From: Anaerolineales bacterium
GTDB lineage: Bacteria > Chloroflexota > Anaerolineae > Anaerolineales > Villigracilaceae
DNA length: 64,000 nt
Reading direction: 5' to 3'
Assembly (NCBI GenBank): GCA_013360875.1
Contig: JABWAU010000004.1
Coordinates: 1-64,000 of the forward strand
Made by a program: the position numbers and the translations under genes. The notes beneath the pieces were generated by a model. That model was not told the DNA's origin, searched no databases, and saw only the letters and a program-made list of their open reading frames with translations. Below are positions 17,745 through 26,848 of this stretch, piece by piece (the first letter of the stretch is position 1; every line of letters starts with the position of its first letter).

Positions 17745-19328
17745 TCAATTAAGTGCGTAAGCGCGTTTCCATAATGCGGCGTATTCGCTGGCTTCCTTTT
17801 CCCAGCGTGCGTCATCCCAACCCAATTCAGGTTGGACGATGGCGCGGATGCGCGGGAGCAAATCCATGCCGCCGTTTGGCGCGAGCAAGCCGATTCTCAC
17901 GCGTCGCAACAGCAGGTCATCGAGATGGATCACGCCTTCGGCGCGCGCGGCGTGACGCAGTTCCGCCCAGAGAAAATGCGTGTTGGGGATCGTTCCGTGG
18001 CAGGCATCGTCCAAAAATATCTGTGTGGAGCCGGTTCCGTAGCGCGCCAGTAATCGTAGTTGCTGCGAAGGGGGAAATCCCGTTTCCGCCAGGGCGGATT
18101 CCGCATTGGGCGGCAGTGGCGCAAGCACGGGCGTGTCGGCGTCAAAGTGAACGTGACCGATGTGTTTGCGTACCGCCCGCAGCGCGTCGCGCGCCATGAT
18201 GCGGAAGGTGGTCAACTTGCCGCCGCTGACGGTTAGCAATCCGTTCTCGTCCCAGATGGCGTGTTCGCGCGATTCCTTCGATGGGTCTGCCTTGCCCGTA
18301 TTCACCACTGGACGCAAGCCCGAATACGTGGACATCACGTCAGCGAAGGTGAGTTCCCGCGCGGGGAAGACGAAGCGAAGCGCTTCCATTAAATATTCCG
18401 CTTCGGAGGAACTGATGGATGGGTCGGTCTGGATATTTGCCTTGTGATCCACGTCCGTTGTGCCGAAGATGACCGAGCCTTCCCAGGGAACCGCCATCAC
18501 AGGGCGACCATCGCGTGGATGCAGGAACGAGACCGCGCGCGTCAGCGGAAGCCGGTGAAACGGCAGAACCAGATGGCTTCCGCGTAACGGACGCAAGCGC
18601 GGCTTCTGTTGGATCACGCCGCGCAACTCATCCGCCCATGCGCCGGTGGCATTGATGACGACTTTCGCGCGGACTTCTGCCTGCCTTTCCGATTCGCCCG
18701 ACGTATCGCGCAAGATCACGCCACAGATCTGTCCATCTTGTGTTCTCAAAAGCGATTCGACTCGTGCATAGTTCAAGGCAAATCCGCCGCTTGCAACCGA
18801 TTCATACAACAGCCGCAAAACGAGACGCGCGTCGTCGGCGCTGGCATCGAAGTAACGATAGCCGCCGCGCAGATCAGGCGTGGTCAACAGCGGACACAAC
18901 TCGCGCATATCCTCAACATCATACGAACGGTGCGACCATTGTCCCGCCATGAGGTCATAGACCGCCAATCCCACGCCGAAGACCCAGCCAGGTATTTTGT
19001 CGCCTTGCAGGCAGGCATACAAAAAGCCAAGACGGTTGACGAGTCCGCGCCCCTGCTTCAAAAGATATTCGCGCTCGCGTACCGATTCCAACGTGACTTT
19101 GACCTGCGCGTTCTTCAAGTAGCGCAATCCGCCGTGCACCATCTTCGAGGAGCGGCTGGACGTTCCCGAAGCAAAATCGTCCGCTTCAACGAGCAGGGTT
19201 TTCAATTTAGCATGCGTGGCCTGACGCAAAATTCCCGCGCCGGTGATGCCGCCGCCGATGACGATCACATCCCAAGGCTGATCGAGTTCGCTCCAAACTT
19301 TATCGCGCCAGCCGAGAGTCCATTGCAT
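17745..19328 (-). CDS. glpD: Aerobic-type glycerol-3-phosphate dehydrogenase
   Basis: 527 residues, FAD-dependent GlpD/GlpA family, oxidising glycerol-3-phosphate to dihydroxyacetone phosphate and passing electrons to quinone at the membrane. The FAD dinucleotide motif VIGGGITGAGI is at about 21-31, followed by SRSSKMVHGGLRYL (FAD/substrate contact) and a C-terminal DAO_C helical domain (about 395-520). ATG 19328 has GGAG six bases upstream; an ATG four codons earlier lies on the ribosome binding site and is less likely. It forms an operon with the FGGY kinase (92-base gap). Confidence 0.93.
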   Translation of the reverse strand: MQWTLGWRDKVWSELDQPWDVIVIGGGITGAGILRQATHAKLKTLLVEADDFASGTSSRSSKMVHGGLRYLKNAQVKVTLESVREREYLLKQGRGLVNRLGFLYACLQGDKIPGWVFGVGLAVYDLMAGQWSHRSYDVEDMRELCPLLTTPDLRGGYRYFDASADDARLVLRLLYESVASGGFALNYARVESLLRTQDGQICGVILRDTSGESERQAEVRAKVVINATGAWADELRGVIQQKPRLRPLRGSHLVLPFHRLPLTRAVSFLHPRDGRPVMAVPWEGSVIFGTTDVDHKANIQTDPSISSSEAEYLMEALRFVFPARELTFADVMSTYSGLRPVVNTGKADPSKESREHAIWDENGLLTVSGGKLTTFRIMARDALRAVRKHIGHVHFDADTPVLAPLPPNAESALAETGFPPSQQLRLLARYGTGSTQIFLDDACHGTIPNTHFLWAELRHAARAEGVIHLDDLLLRRVRIGLLAPNGGMDLLPRIRAIVQPELGWDDARWEKEASEYAALWKRAYALN

Positions 19329-19344
19329 GTGGTTCTCCAATATT

Positions 19345-19557
19345 CATGTCACACCTGCACCCACAGCAGGTGCGGTGTTGCGAACGCTGGTCGAGCAGGC
19401 GGTGTTCGTCCGTCGTATCGAGACCAGCGCGAAGCAATCTCCTGTTTTCAAACAATTACGTGAGGTGGCGGGAGATTGCTTCGTCAGGCTGGGGTCTCGA
19501 TACGTCCCGCGAAAAGCACGCGGGACTACTCGACCCTCAGCCCTCCTCACAGTGACA
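19345..19557. repeat. Composite family A repeat between AGPS-like gene and glpD
   Basis: Begins with ATGTCACACC, contains GCTGGTCGAGCAGG, ATCGAGACCAGCGCGAAGC, GGAGATTGCTTCG, GGTCTCGATACG and GGACTACTCGACC, and ends CAGTGACATT. It looks like a family A element with the 7292-type element inserted or fused. Confidence 0.75.
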
Positions 19558-21144
19558 TTAAACCAACTTTCCGGGATTCATCATCCCATCCGGGTCAAAT
19601 GATTTCATCACTGCGCGCAAAGCATCCATGCCGAGCGCGCCTTTTTCGGCGGGGAGATACGGCGCGTGATCCATGCCAACGCCGTGCTGATGCGAGATCG
19701 TCCCGCCGTGTTTTTGAATCACCAAACTTGCCGCGCCTTTCATGTCCTGCCAGCGCGCCAGCAACTCGTCGGGATCGGGGGTCCGCCTGAAAAGGTACGT
19801 GGTGTACACGCTCGCGCCATCGCGATAGACGTGCGAAAGATGTGTGAACGCCAAAACCCGTTCATCATGTTTCGCCATTGCCTCCACAATGGACTGCGGA
19901 ATCGCGACCGACGCCTCCCGCACCTGCGACCACGGCAGCGCAGTCTCCAGCGTGTCAATCGCTACGCCGCAGTCCCACAACGTGTTCCGCAGATACGGCG
20001 TAAGGAAGCGGCTCTTCTGCCACGTATGCCCAACAATGGTCCCCACCACCAGCCCGCCATGCTTACGGCAAACCGTGGACGCGTCCCGTCTCGCACGTCC
20101 GAACACCTTGCGCGAGCCCGTCACGCCGAAGATCAGCAGACAACGCGCGTCACCGTAACCGATCATCCGCAAGCCGCGCTGCACCATGCCCACCCAACTC
20201 TTGCCCGAAAGGATGAGCGTGGTCCCGGTTTCGAGCGGATTGCTCAACCTCAGCATCGAAACGGGGATCTCGCTTTGGACGATCTCCCGCACCGCGTCGG
20301 AGCCCTGCTCCCAGGAGGGGAAGAAGACACCGAAGAACGACTCCGCCTCCGGCAAACGCCTCACGCGGACTTGAGCCTGCGTGATAACCCCAAGCCTTCC
20401 CTCCGACCCAAGCAGGATCTCGCGCAGGTCCGGTCCTGCCGCCGAAGCCGGTACGGGTTTCAACTCCAACCGCCCGCGCGGGGTTTCGACGATCCCGCCC
20501 GCGAAGAGTTGCTCGATCCGCCCGTAGTGATAGGATTGTTGTCCGCTCGAGCGCGTGGCGATCCAGCCGCCCAGGGTCGAATACTCGAACGATTGCGGAA
20601 AGTGACCCAGTGTAAATCCGCGTGCCTTCAATTGCTCTTCGAGTTGCGGACCCGCAACTCCTGCCTGAAACGTCGCCAGCCAACTCGTTTCATCGAGATC
20701 GAGTAAACGCGTCATTTTTTCGAGTGAGAGAGTCAACACTGGTGCATCGGATCGTGACGGGTTGATGTGACCGACCACGCTCGTCCCGCCGCCATAAGGG
20801 ATGACCTGCGCGCCTACATTACACGCGTAGTTCAACAAATCGCGCACATCCTCGTCCGTTTCGGGAAATGCCACGCCATCGGGAAAGGTATTCACCTGCC
20901 CATGACGCAACTCGACCCAATCGCGCATGGACTGTCCGCGGGCGTGGGTCAATCGCGTTTCGGGCGACGTGTCCACCAGCGGATGCGCGGGGAGGCGGGA
21001 TTCGGTCACAGCGGAGAGTAAAGTCTCTTTGGGGGAGTCAGGTAAAGGGGCGAGTGAACCGAGGTGTTTCGTCAAATAATCAAGGGCGGGGGGCGGCACG
21101 GGATAGTCCGTATCCACATTTCCCCATCCGTTCCAGCGTTTCAT
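19558..21144 (-). CDS. FAD-binding oxidase, alkyldihydroxyacetonephosphate synthase-like
   Basis: 528 residues. A PCMH-type FAD domain (about 85-265; IPYGGGTSVVGH and STLGGWIATRSSGQQS bind FAD) and a C-terminal FAD-oxidase domain ending with SHQHGVGMDHAPYL. The overall layout resembles alkylglycerone-phosphate synthase (AGPS), where a His-rich HHHG-type motif and a Tyr are catalytic; here the motif reads SHQHGVG. AGPS relatives in bacteria may make ether lipids or act as simple hydroxy-acid dehydrogenases. The operon with glpD and a kinase favours a glycerol-phosphate-related substrate. ATG 21144 has GGAG upstream. Confidence 0.8.
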   Translation of the reverse strand: MKRWNGWGNVDTDYPVPPPALDYLTKHLGSLAPLPDSPKETLLSAVTESRLPAHPLVDTSPETRLTHARGQSMRDWVELRHGQVNTFPDGVAFPETDEDVRDLLNYACNVGAQVIPYGGGTSVVGHINPSRSDAPVLTLSLEKMTRLLDLDETSWLATFQAGVAGPQLEEQLKARGFTLGHFPQSFEYSTLGGWIATRSSGQQSYHYGRIEQLFAGGIVETPRGRLELKPVPASAAGPDLREILLGSEGRLGVITQAQVRVRRLPEAESFFGVFFPSWEQGSDAVREIVQSEIPVSMLRLSNPLETGTTLILSGKSWVGMVQRGLRMIGYGDARCLLIFGVTGSRKVFGRARRDASTVCRKHGGLVVGTIVGHTWQKSRFLTPYLRNTLWDCGVAIDTLETALPWSQVREASVAIPQSIVEAMAKHDERVLAFTHLSHVYRDGASVYTTYLFRRTPDPDELLARWQDMKGAASLVIQKHGGTISHQHGVGMDHAPYLPAEKGALGMDALRAVMKSFDPDGMMNPGKLV

Positions 21145-21298
21145 GGATTTTCTCCTTTGCTGCAAGCGTAGCAAGAAAACCCGTTACTGCCAAGTGATGT
21201 TTGTCAATGGTTCATCTTGATTTGGCGCGCTCCGGGTTTTGCGCGTGGATCAAGTTCCATTTGCCGAGGAGCCTTGTTTGCGCTAAACTGATTACGGA

Positions 21299-23857
21299 AT
21301 GGCATTTACAAACAGATCGTCTCGCGAAACGCGCAACATATTGTCGAGCCTCTTCCTCCTCTCTGCCGCCACGCTGGCATTCGAGATCAACCTGACGCGG
21401 CTGTTTTCGGTGGCGCAGTTCTATCACTTCGCTTTCATGATCGTCAGCATTGCATTGCTTGGCTTCGGCGCGAGCGGCACAGCATTGACCCTCTTCCCCG
21501 CGCTTCACAGGGAAGAACCAGAAAAACGTTTGAGCCAGTTGTCGTTTGCGATGGGTGTCAGCATGCTGGTTGCCTACCTGCTCACGAACCATCTGCCCTT
21601 CGACTCGTTCAGCATCGCCTGGGATTCGCGCCAGGTCTGGATTCTCATCCTGCATTACCTTGCCCTCGCCGCGCCGTTCTTCTTCAGCGGCATGGCGCTC
21701 GGGATTTTGTTGAACGCCTTTCCGCAATCGGCAGGCACCATCTATGCAGCCAACCTGCTCGGCGCAGCGGCGGGCTGTATCGCTGCGTTGATTTTCCCTT
21801 CCCGTCTCGGCGCGGAGGGAATGGTGACCCTGAGCGCCGCCCTCGCGTCGCTGGCGGGCATGACCTCGTCCATTCGCAAATTCTCCAATCCATTTATTCC
21901 CGCAATTTTCCTCTTTTCCCTCCTCGACCTCTCCCTGCGATTCACCGGCAGTCCTTCCTTCAATTTCCTCGACCTCCGCATCTCTCCCTACAAAAGCCTC
22001 TCGTACGCGCTGCAATATCCCGGCGCGCAGGTCGTCCATCGCGAGTGGAACGCCTTCTCCCGCGTGGACGTGGTGCGCAGCGGCGCGATCCATTCCCTAC
22101 CCGGACTCAGTTACCGTTATCTCGAACCGCTCCCCGCATTGGATGGTCTGCTCGTGGACGGCGACAACCTCAGCCCCATCCTCCAATCCTCCCAATTCTC
22201 ATCTGACTCAACATTCGTCCACTATCTACCCAACTCCCTTGCGCTTCACCTCCGACCCGAAGCGAACGCTCTGATCCTCGAACCGCGCGGCGGCTTGGAC
22301 ATTTTCACCGCGCTCGAGTTGAGTTCGGGTGGGATCGCCGCCGTCGAGATCAATCCGCTCATCGTCGGCGCCGCGCCGATTTACGACGACCCGCGCGTGC
22401 AGGTTCACGTTGAGTCTGATCGTAGTTTTCTTCGCCGCACGGGATCGAAATATGATGTCATCATTCTCTCTCTGGCTTCCTCATTTCATCCAGTCCGCTC
22501 GGGCGCTTATACACTCGCTGAAGATTACCGTTACACCGTCGAATCGTTCAGCGACGCGCTGAGTCGCCTCAACCCCGGCGGATTGCTGGTTGCCGCGCGC
22601 TGGCTTCAAGACCCGCCCAGCGAAGACCTGCGTCTCTTCGCGCTGGCGGTCACCGCATTGGAAAGGAATCATGCCGATCCACGCGCGCAAATCGTAGCCT
22701 ATCGCGGCTTCAACACCGCGACGATTCTCATCAAGAACGGCGCATTCACTCCTGAAGAGTTGATCTCCATCCGTGTCTTCCTCGCCGAGCGCGCCTTCGA
22801 CCTCACCTACGCGCCCGATGTCCGCGCCGAAGAAACCAATCAATACAACATCCTCCAGGAATCGAAGTATTATCAAACCTATTTGCAACTTCTCAATTCA
22901 AATCCCCGCGAAGAATTTTATCAGGCTTACGATTACGATGTCCGCCCGCCCACCGACGACCATCCCTTCTTCGGGCATTACTTCAAATGGGCGCAGGCGC
23001 CGCAAGTCATTGCCGAGTTTGGCAGGGCGTGGCAGCCCTTTGGCGGCGCGGGATATTTCGTCGTCGTGGCATTGCTCATTCTTGCTATCATTCTTGCCGC
23101 CGCGCTCATCCTCATGCCCATCGCAATCACCCAACATTACGAAGTATCCCGCAGGGACGCAACACGAAGCGCTTTCCCCCTCCGCAACCTGCTTTACTTT
23201 GGCTTCCTCGGCTTCGCTTTCCTCCTCGTTGAAATTCCCCTCCTCCAGCGTTTCATCCTTTATCTCGGCAACCCCGCCTACGCCTTCACCACGGTCTTAT
23301 TCTCCATACTTTTCTTCTCTGGATTGGGAAGCAGACTTAGTGACCGCATCCCGCTCCGACCCTCACTGGGGATTCTCACAATTCTCATACTCTTCACTCC
23401 CTTCCTGCTTCCCCGCCTCTTCTCTCTAACCCTGGGCTTGCCTCTAACCATCCGGCTTGGTCTGACCGCCCTCGTCCTTTCGCCGCTCGGCTTTTTGATG
23501 GGCATCCCATTCCCGGCGGGGATCCGCTCGATGAAACGGGAGCAGGCTTTATATGTCACTGCGAGCGATGGTCGAGTAGGCGTGATCTTCGCCGTACCGA
23601 GACCGAGCGAAGCAGTCTCTCCCTCAAAACCGAGAGATTGCTTCCCGAAGGTCGCAATGACACAGCCGGGCGACAGCATCCCCTGGGTGTGGGCGGTGAA
23701 CGGTGCAGCGTCTGTAGTCGCGTCCATTCTGTCCGCTTTGCTGGCATTGACGTTCGGCTTCAGTTGGGTGCTGAGGCTTGGCGCGTTGTGTTATGCCGGC
23801 GCATGGCTCACGGCGCTGGCGGCTCGCCCCGATGTTCCTCGACGCCGGGACCCGTGA
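21299..23857 (+). CDS. Spermidine-synthase-like integral membrane protein with in-frame repeat insertion
   Basis: 852 residues. Hydrophobic helices fill about 15-225, then comes a Rossmann methyltransferase/spermidine-synthase-like domain (about 320-470; LEPRGGLDIFTAL in place of the usual GGGDG loop, and VEINPLIV), then further membrane helices (about 575-840). Family members are predicted membrane aminopropyltransferase-like proteins of unknown substrate. Residues about 753-788, between MKREQALY and DSIPWVWAVNG, are translated family A repeat, an interruption of a normally continuous conserved region. The 3' end overlaps the convergent pcm gene by 50 bases. No strong ribosome binding site precedes ATG 21299. 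Confidence 0.8.
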   Translation: MAFTNRSSRETRNILSSLFLLSAATLAFEINLTRLFSVAQFYHFAFMIVSIALLGFGASGTALTLFPALHREEPEKRLSQLSFAMGVSMLVAYLLTNHLPFDSFSIAWDSRQVWILILHYLALAAPFFFSGMALGILLNAFPQSAGTIYAANLLGAAAGCIAALIFPSRLGAEGMVTLSAALASLAGMTSSIRKFSNPFIPAIFLFSLLDLSLRFTGSPSFNFLDLRISPYKSLSYALQYPGAQVVHREWNAFSRVDVVRSGAIHSLPGLSYRYLEPLPALDGLLVDGDNLSPILQSSQFSSDSTFVHYLPNSLALHLRPEANALILEPRGGLDIFTALELSSGGIAAVEINPLIVGAAPIYDDPRVQVHVESDRSFLRRTGSKYDVIILSLASSFHPVRSGAYTLAEDYRYTVESFSDALSRLNPGGLLVAARWLQDPPSEDLRLFALAVTALERNHADPRAQIVAYRGFNTATILIKNGAFTPEELISIRVFLAERAFDLTYAPDVRAEETNQYNILQESKYYQTYLQLLNSNPREEFYQAYDYDVRPPTDDHPFFGHYFKWAQAPQVIAEFGRAWQPFGGAGYFVVVALLILAIILAAALILMPIAITQHYEVSRRDATRSAFPLRNLLYFGFLGFAFLLVEIPLLQRFILYLGNPAYAFTTVLFSILFFSGLGSRLSDRIPLRPSLGILTILILFTPFLLPRLFSLTLGLPLTIRLGLTALVLSPLGFLMGIPFPAGIRSMKREQALYVTASDGRVGVIFAVPRPSEAVSPSKPRDCFPKVAMTQPGDSIPWVWAVNGAASVVASILSALLALTFGFSWVLRLGALCYAGAWLTALAARPDVPRRRDP
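23555..23661. repeat. Family A repeat inside a coding sequence
   Basis: Ends TGTCACTGCGAGCGA and GTCGCAATGACA match family A, and the inner blocks GGTCGAGTAGG, CCGAGACCGAGCGAAGC and GAGATTGCTTCC match the intergenic copies. It keeps the host gene's frame open. Confidence 0.85.
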
Positions 23858-24620
23858 ACGGAACGAAAGCCACACCGCCCAGATTGTACGCCTTCAATTC
23901 ACCGTTCTCTTTGACGAACTTCCACAAACTTTGAAAAAAGCCCGGCGGACCGATGGGGATGACGATGCGCCCGCCCTCCGCCAGTTGATCGGCGAGAGGC
24001 GCGGGGAGGTGATCCGGCGCGGCTGTGACGATGATGGCGTCGAAAGGCGCGTATTCCGCCCAGCCGTAGTAGCCGTCGCCTTGTTTGACGCGGACCTCTT
24101 CGTATCCCAGTTCCTTCAACGCCGCCGCCGAACGTTCCGCCAGTTCGGGGACGATCTCGATGGAATAAACCTCCACGTAGCCCAACTCGGCGAGGACGGC
24201 GGCTTGATAACCCGATCCTGTGCCGATCTCCAGCACTTTTTCGCCGGGCTGCAGTTCGAGAAGTTCGGTCATCCAGGCGACGATGAAAGGCTGCGAGATG
24301 GTCTGACCGTAGCCGATGGGAAGCGGATGATCGTCGTACGCCTGATCGAGATATTGCGCGGAGACAAACTTGTGGCGGGGAACCGTCCGCATGGCGCGCA
24401 GGACGTCCTCATTCGTAATGCCAGCGCCTTCGATATCCTTCCCGACCAATTCAAGCCGGGCTTCCGTAAAGGCATCCTCTTCCATTGACGAAGCGGCGGG
24501 CGTCGTGACAGGGACCGAGGGCGGGGCAGGTCGAACCGGAGCCTGACGGGGTCCGCAGGCGGCTGGCAGAAAGGTCAGCGCTGAAACGATAATGATTCGC
24601 GCAAATCCAACCCGATACAT
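23808..24620 (-). CDS. pcm: Protein-L-isoaspartate O-methyltransferase, predicted exported lipoprotein
   Basis: 270 residues. The C-terminal 215 residues are a PCMT domain that methylates isoaspartyl residues with SAM: conserved VPRHKFV, QTISQPFIVAWMTELL, motif I LEIGTGSGYQAAVLA and the post-I motif VYSIEIVPELAE are present. Unusually, the first 22 residues form a signal peptide with lipobox LPAAC (Cys22), followed by a Pro-rich linker, so the enzyme is probably anchored outside the membrane, where SAM supply is unclear. A cytoplasmic form starting at an internal Met (about 46) is possible. Its 3' end overlaps the convergent 21299 gene. Confidence 0.85.
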   Translation of the reverse strand: MYRVGFARIIIVSALTFLPAACGPRQAPVRPAPPSVPVTTPAASSMEEDAFTEARLELVGKDIEGAGITNEDVLRAMRTVPRHKFVSAQYLDQAYDDHPLPIGYGQTISQPFIVAWMTELLELQPGEKVLEIGTGSGYQAAVLAELGYVEVYSIEIVPELAERSAAALKELGYEEVRVKQGDGYYGWAEYAPFDAIIVTAAPDHLPAPLADQLAEGGRIVIPIGPPGFFQSLWKFVKENGELKAYNLGGVAFVPFTGPGVEEHRGEPPAP

Positions 24621-25109
24621 AAGGCTGCTTGTCCTGCATCGGATTATAAGCCGGTTGGAGCGTGATGACTTTGTAATTCCTTTGTTTTCGATTACGCCCG
24701 CCTGACCGTGACGTGGGATTTTGAAGGCTCACTGTTGAGATGGACGCCTCGCCGAGGGAGTGAGCGGAGGCAGTCGAAAGGATGAAGGCGGAGGGATGAA
24801 GGCGGAGGGATGAAGGAAGAAGAAACCGTCCCCGAATAAACGAATGAGGGCGCGCGGCATTCGTGAATTCATGGCTTTCACGCGTTCGATCTTGCGCTGG
24901 TTTGTCATGCGTGTCTCTTGTCCGCGTGTGTAGCGTAATGGACTCTTCTCTTCCTGTTTCTTTTTTCGTGGCGTACTTCCAGTTTGGGTATTTTAGAAAC
25001 AGGGACATTTGTAACCTGCAATTCAGTCCAAACATAAACGAACTTTTTTGCGCTCCGTGCGTAGAATATACTATCAACGTTCATTTGAAATCGAAACAGG
25101 AGAAATCTC
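24621..25109. other. Gene-free stretch with short tandem repeat
   Basis: I find no convincing gene. It holds about three copies of GGATGAAGGCGGAG near 24780-24815 and A/T-richer sequence toward 25080. The 208-residue minus-strand frame across it has no recognisable motif and looks like chance. The right end must contain the promoter of the CoA-binding protein gene. Confidence 0.6.
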
Positions 25110-25601
25110 ATGGCTAAACTCGATATCATGGTGCAGGATTTCCTTGCACAGAAAAAGATCGCCGTGGTCGGCACATCGGATAAACGCGACACCGGTTGCA
25201 ACCTGGCGTACAACAAATTCAAGGAGAACGGTTATCAGGTCTACGCGGTCAACCCGCGCATTTCCACCTTCGATGACGCGCCGTGTTACCCCGACCTGAA
25301 ATCCATCCCCGAAAAACCGGATGCGGTCTTCATTCTTGCAAATCCCAAAGTGACCGACCTGATCGTCCGGCAGTGCGTTGACTTGGGCATTAAGCGCGTC
25401 TGGATGCACTGCATGATGGGCGTCAAACCAGGTTTGACGCCCGGTATGACCAGCGTTTCGCAGGAGGCGGTAGAGTTGTGCAAAGCCAACGGCATTACGG
25501 TTATTCCGGGGTCGTGCCCGAATCAATTCCTGAAGCCGGATTTCGGTCACGCGATGATGCGGGGTTTGTGGCGTTTGTTCGGTTTCCTGAACGTAAATTG
25601 A
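25110..25601 (+). CDS. CoA-binding domain protein (YccU type)
   Basis: 163 residues. A single Rossmann-like CoA-binding domain; conserved segments are IAVVGTSDKRDTGCNLAYNKF (about 17-37), VYAVNPRI, the central VFILANPK and WMHCMMG, and a C-terminal PGSCPNQFL. YccU-like proteins are small, probably CoA-binding, and have no assigned reaction. GGAG lies upstream of ATG 25110. It is monocistronic, with a terminator about 110 bases after the stop. Confidence 0.85.
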   Translation: MAKLDIMVQDFLAQKKIAVVGTSDKRDTGCNLAYNKFKENGYQVYAVNPRISTFDDAPCYPDLKSIPEKPDAVFILANPKVTDLIVRQCVDLGIKRVWMHCMMGVKPGLTPGMTSVSQEAVELCKANGITVIPGSCPNQFLKPDFGHAMMRGLWRLFGFLNVN

Positions 25602-25708
25602 CGCGGGTTCGGGAAATTCTTTTTAGGACATGGAGAAACCCATGACGACCGCGCGATCCGTGTACCAACTTCCACTCCAATACTCATCCTGAATTGACGT
25701 TGAAACAG

Positions 25709-25740
25709 AGAGACTCCGGCTCGACCGGAGTCTCTTTATT
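25709..25740 (+). terminator. Rho-independent terminator
   Basis: AGAGACTCCGG pairs with CCGGAGTCTCT around a CTCGA loop and is followed by TTATT. It lies downstream of the CoA-binding protein gene. Confidence 0.85.
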
Positions 25741-25914
25741 CTTACTTGTTCCCCCTTATGCCGATCCCCCGATTTGAACCGGCAAAGTCGCATCCCCCAT
25801 TCTGTCGGGTCAAAGTTACGTTTCCATTATTCGAGACTTTAGGGAGAATGTCCAGCAATCAATTTTTGGGCTGGCTCAAGAATTTTTTTGACTTCGTGGT
25901 ATAACAGCGTCAGG

Positions 25915-26805
25915 ATGAATCGCAAGGAATTCGGACAACTCTTATCTGCATTGCGACAGGATATGGGGTGGACTCAATTTCAGTTTGCCGAGATCGCAGA
26001 TGTTAACGAGGCTGTCATCAGCCAGATCGAACGCGGGGTAAAAAAACACTTCGAGCCGGAACTCCTGTTCAAAATCGCGAACGCGCTCCAATTGACCACG
26101 CTGGAGCGGCGTGAGTTCTTTCTGGCGGCAAGCGGATTGGACAGAAAACAGATCGTGCGTCAGGCATCCGCCAACGTCAGGACGGATGTGTTCGATGTCA
26201 GGAAAGTGCTGGAGCGGATGGTCGGTTTGACCGGGGATATCCGCCTGCCCGCTTTTTTGGGCGATGTGTTTGGCGACGTGCTTGCCGCGAATCGGATGAT
26301 GCTGGCGTTTTACGACATTCCGCCCGCCATGTTCGAGAACGCTGCGCAGATCCCGGGCGGATATAACACCGCGCGCATCAACTTCGGGCGCGATCTCGTC
26401 GGGCGGAATCACGTCGCTGACAATTGGGATCAATATGCCTTGAATTCGATGCACGCCTTCCGGGTGAACAGCCTTCGTTATCGCGCCCATCCGTATTTCA
26501 AATATCTGATGAAGGCGTTTCGCAATCCCATCGAGTATCCGTTCTTCGATCGTTTCTGGAAGATGGTCTCTTCAACGGAGCAGGATCGGGAGGCGAACGT
26601 GGATTATTTTTCCTATACCCATCCCGCGTTCGGCGGGCTGCATTACGTCGCTTCGACCATCACGGCTGTCACTTCCACCGGCGAGTTGTTCCTGATCCAG
26701 AACGTGCCGCTCGACGAACATACGGATCGGGTGTTCGATCAGTTGAAGAGCGCCGGGACCGGGGCTGTCCGATTCGCTCCCTGGCCCCTCAAGCCCATGC
26801 CCTGA
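25915..26805 (+). CDS. XRE-family regulator with MmyB-like sensor domain
   Basis: 296 residues. The N-terminus is a Cro/C1-type helix-turn-helix (about 5-62, LSALRQDMGWTQFQFAEIADVNEAVISQIERG). The remaining 200 residues resemble the MmyB-like ligand-binding domain seen behind XRE HTHs in Actinobacteria and Chloroflexota, thought to bind a fatty-acid-like or other small ligand. ATG 25915 is chosen over an upstream start because it begins just before the HTH and has AGGA nearby. The next gene, a deazaflavin-type protein on the same strand, may be co-transcribed. Confidence 0.78.
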   Translation: MNRKEFGQLLSALRQDMGWTQFQFAEIADVNEAVISQIERGVKKHFEPELLFKIANALQLTTLERREFFLAASGLDRKQIVRQASANVRTDVFDVRKVLERMVGLTGDIRLPAFLGDVFGDVLAANRMMLAFYDIPPAMFENAAQIPGGYNTARINFGRDLVGRNHVADNWDQYALNSMHAFRVNSLRYRAHPYFKYLMKAFRNPIEYPFFDRFWKMVSSTEQDREANVDYFSYTHPAFGGLHYVASTITAVTSTGELFLIQNVPLDEHTDRVFDQLKSAGTGAVRFAPWPLKPMP

Positions 26806-26848
26806 TGAATGATTTCTTTATGGACTCGAATCCAAACACGCCCGTTTT

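Noticed and set aside
24451..25077. 208-residue minus-strand frame between pcm and the CoA-binding gene
   Set aside because: It overlaps the pcm N-terminus, lacks a ribosome binding site, and includes translated simple repeat.
25757..25860. tRNA-like remnant: a GATTTGAACC sequence resembling an antisense T-loop
   Set aside because: The T-stem does not pair, and no acceptor or anticodon stem can be drawn, so I do not call a tRNA or pseudo-tRNA.
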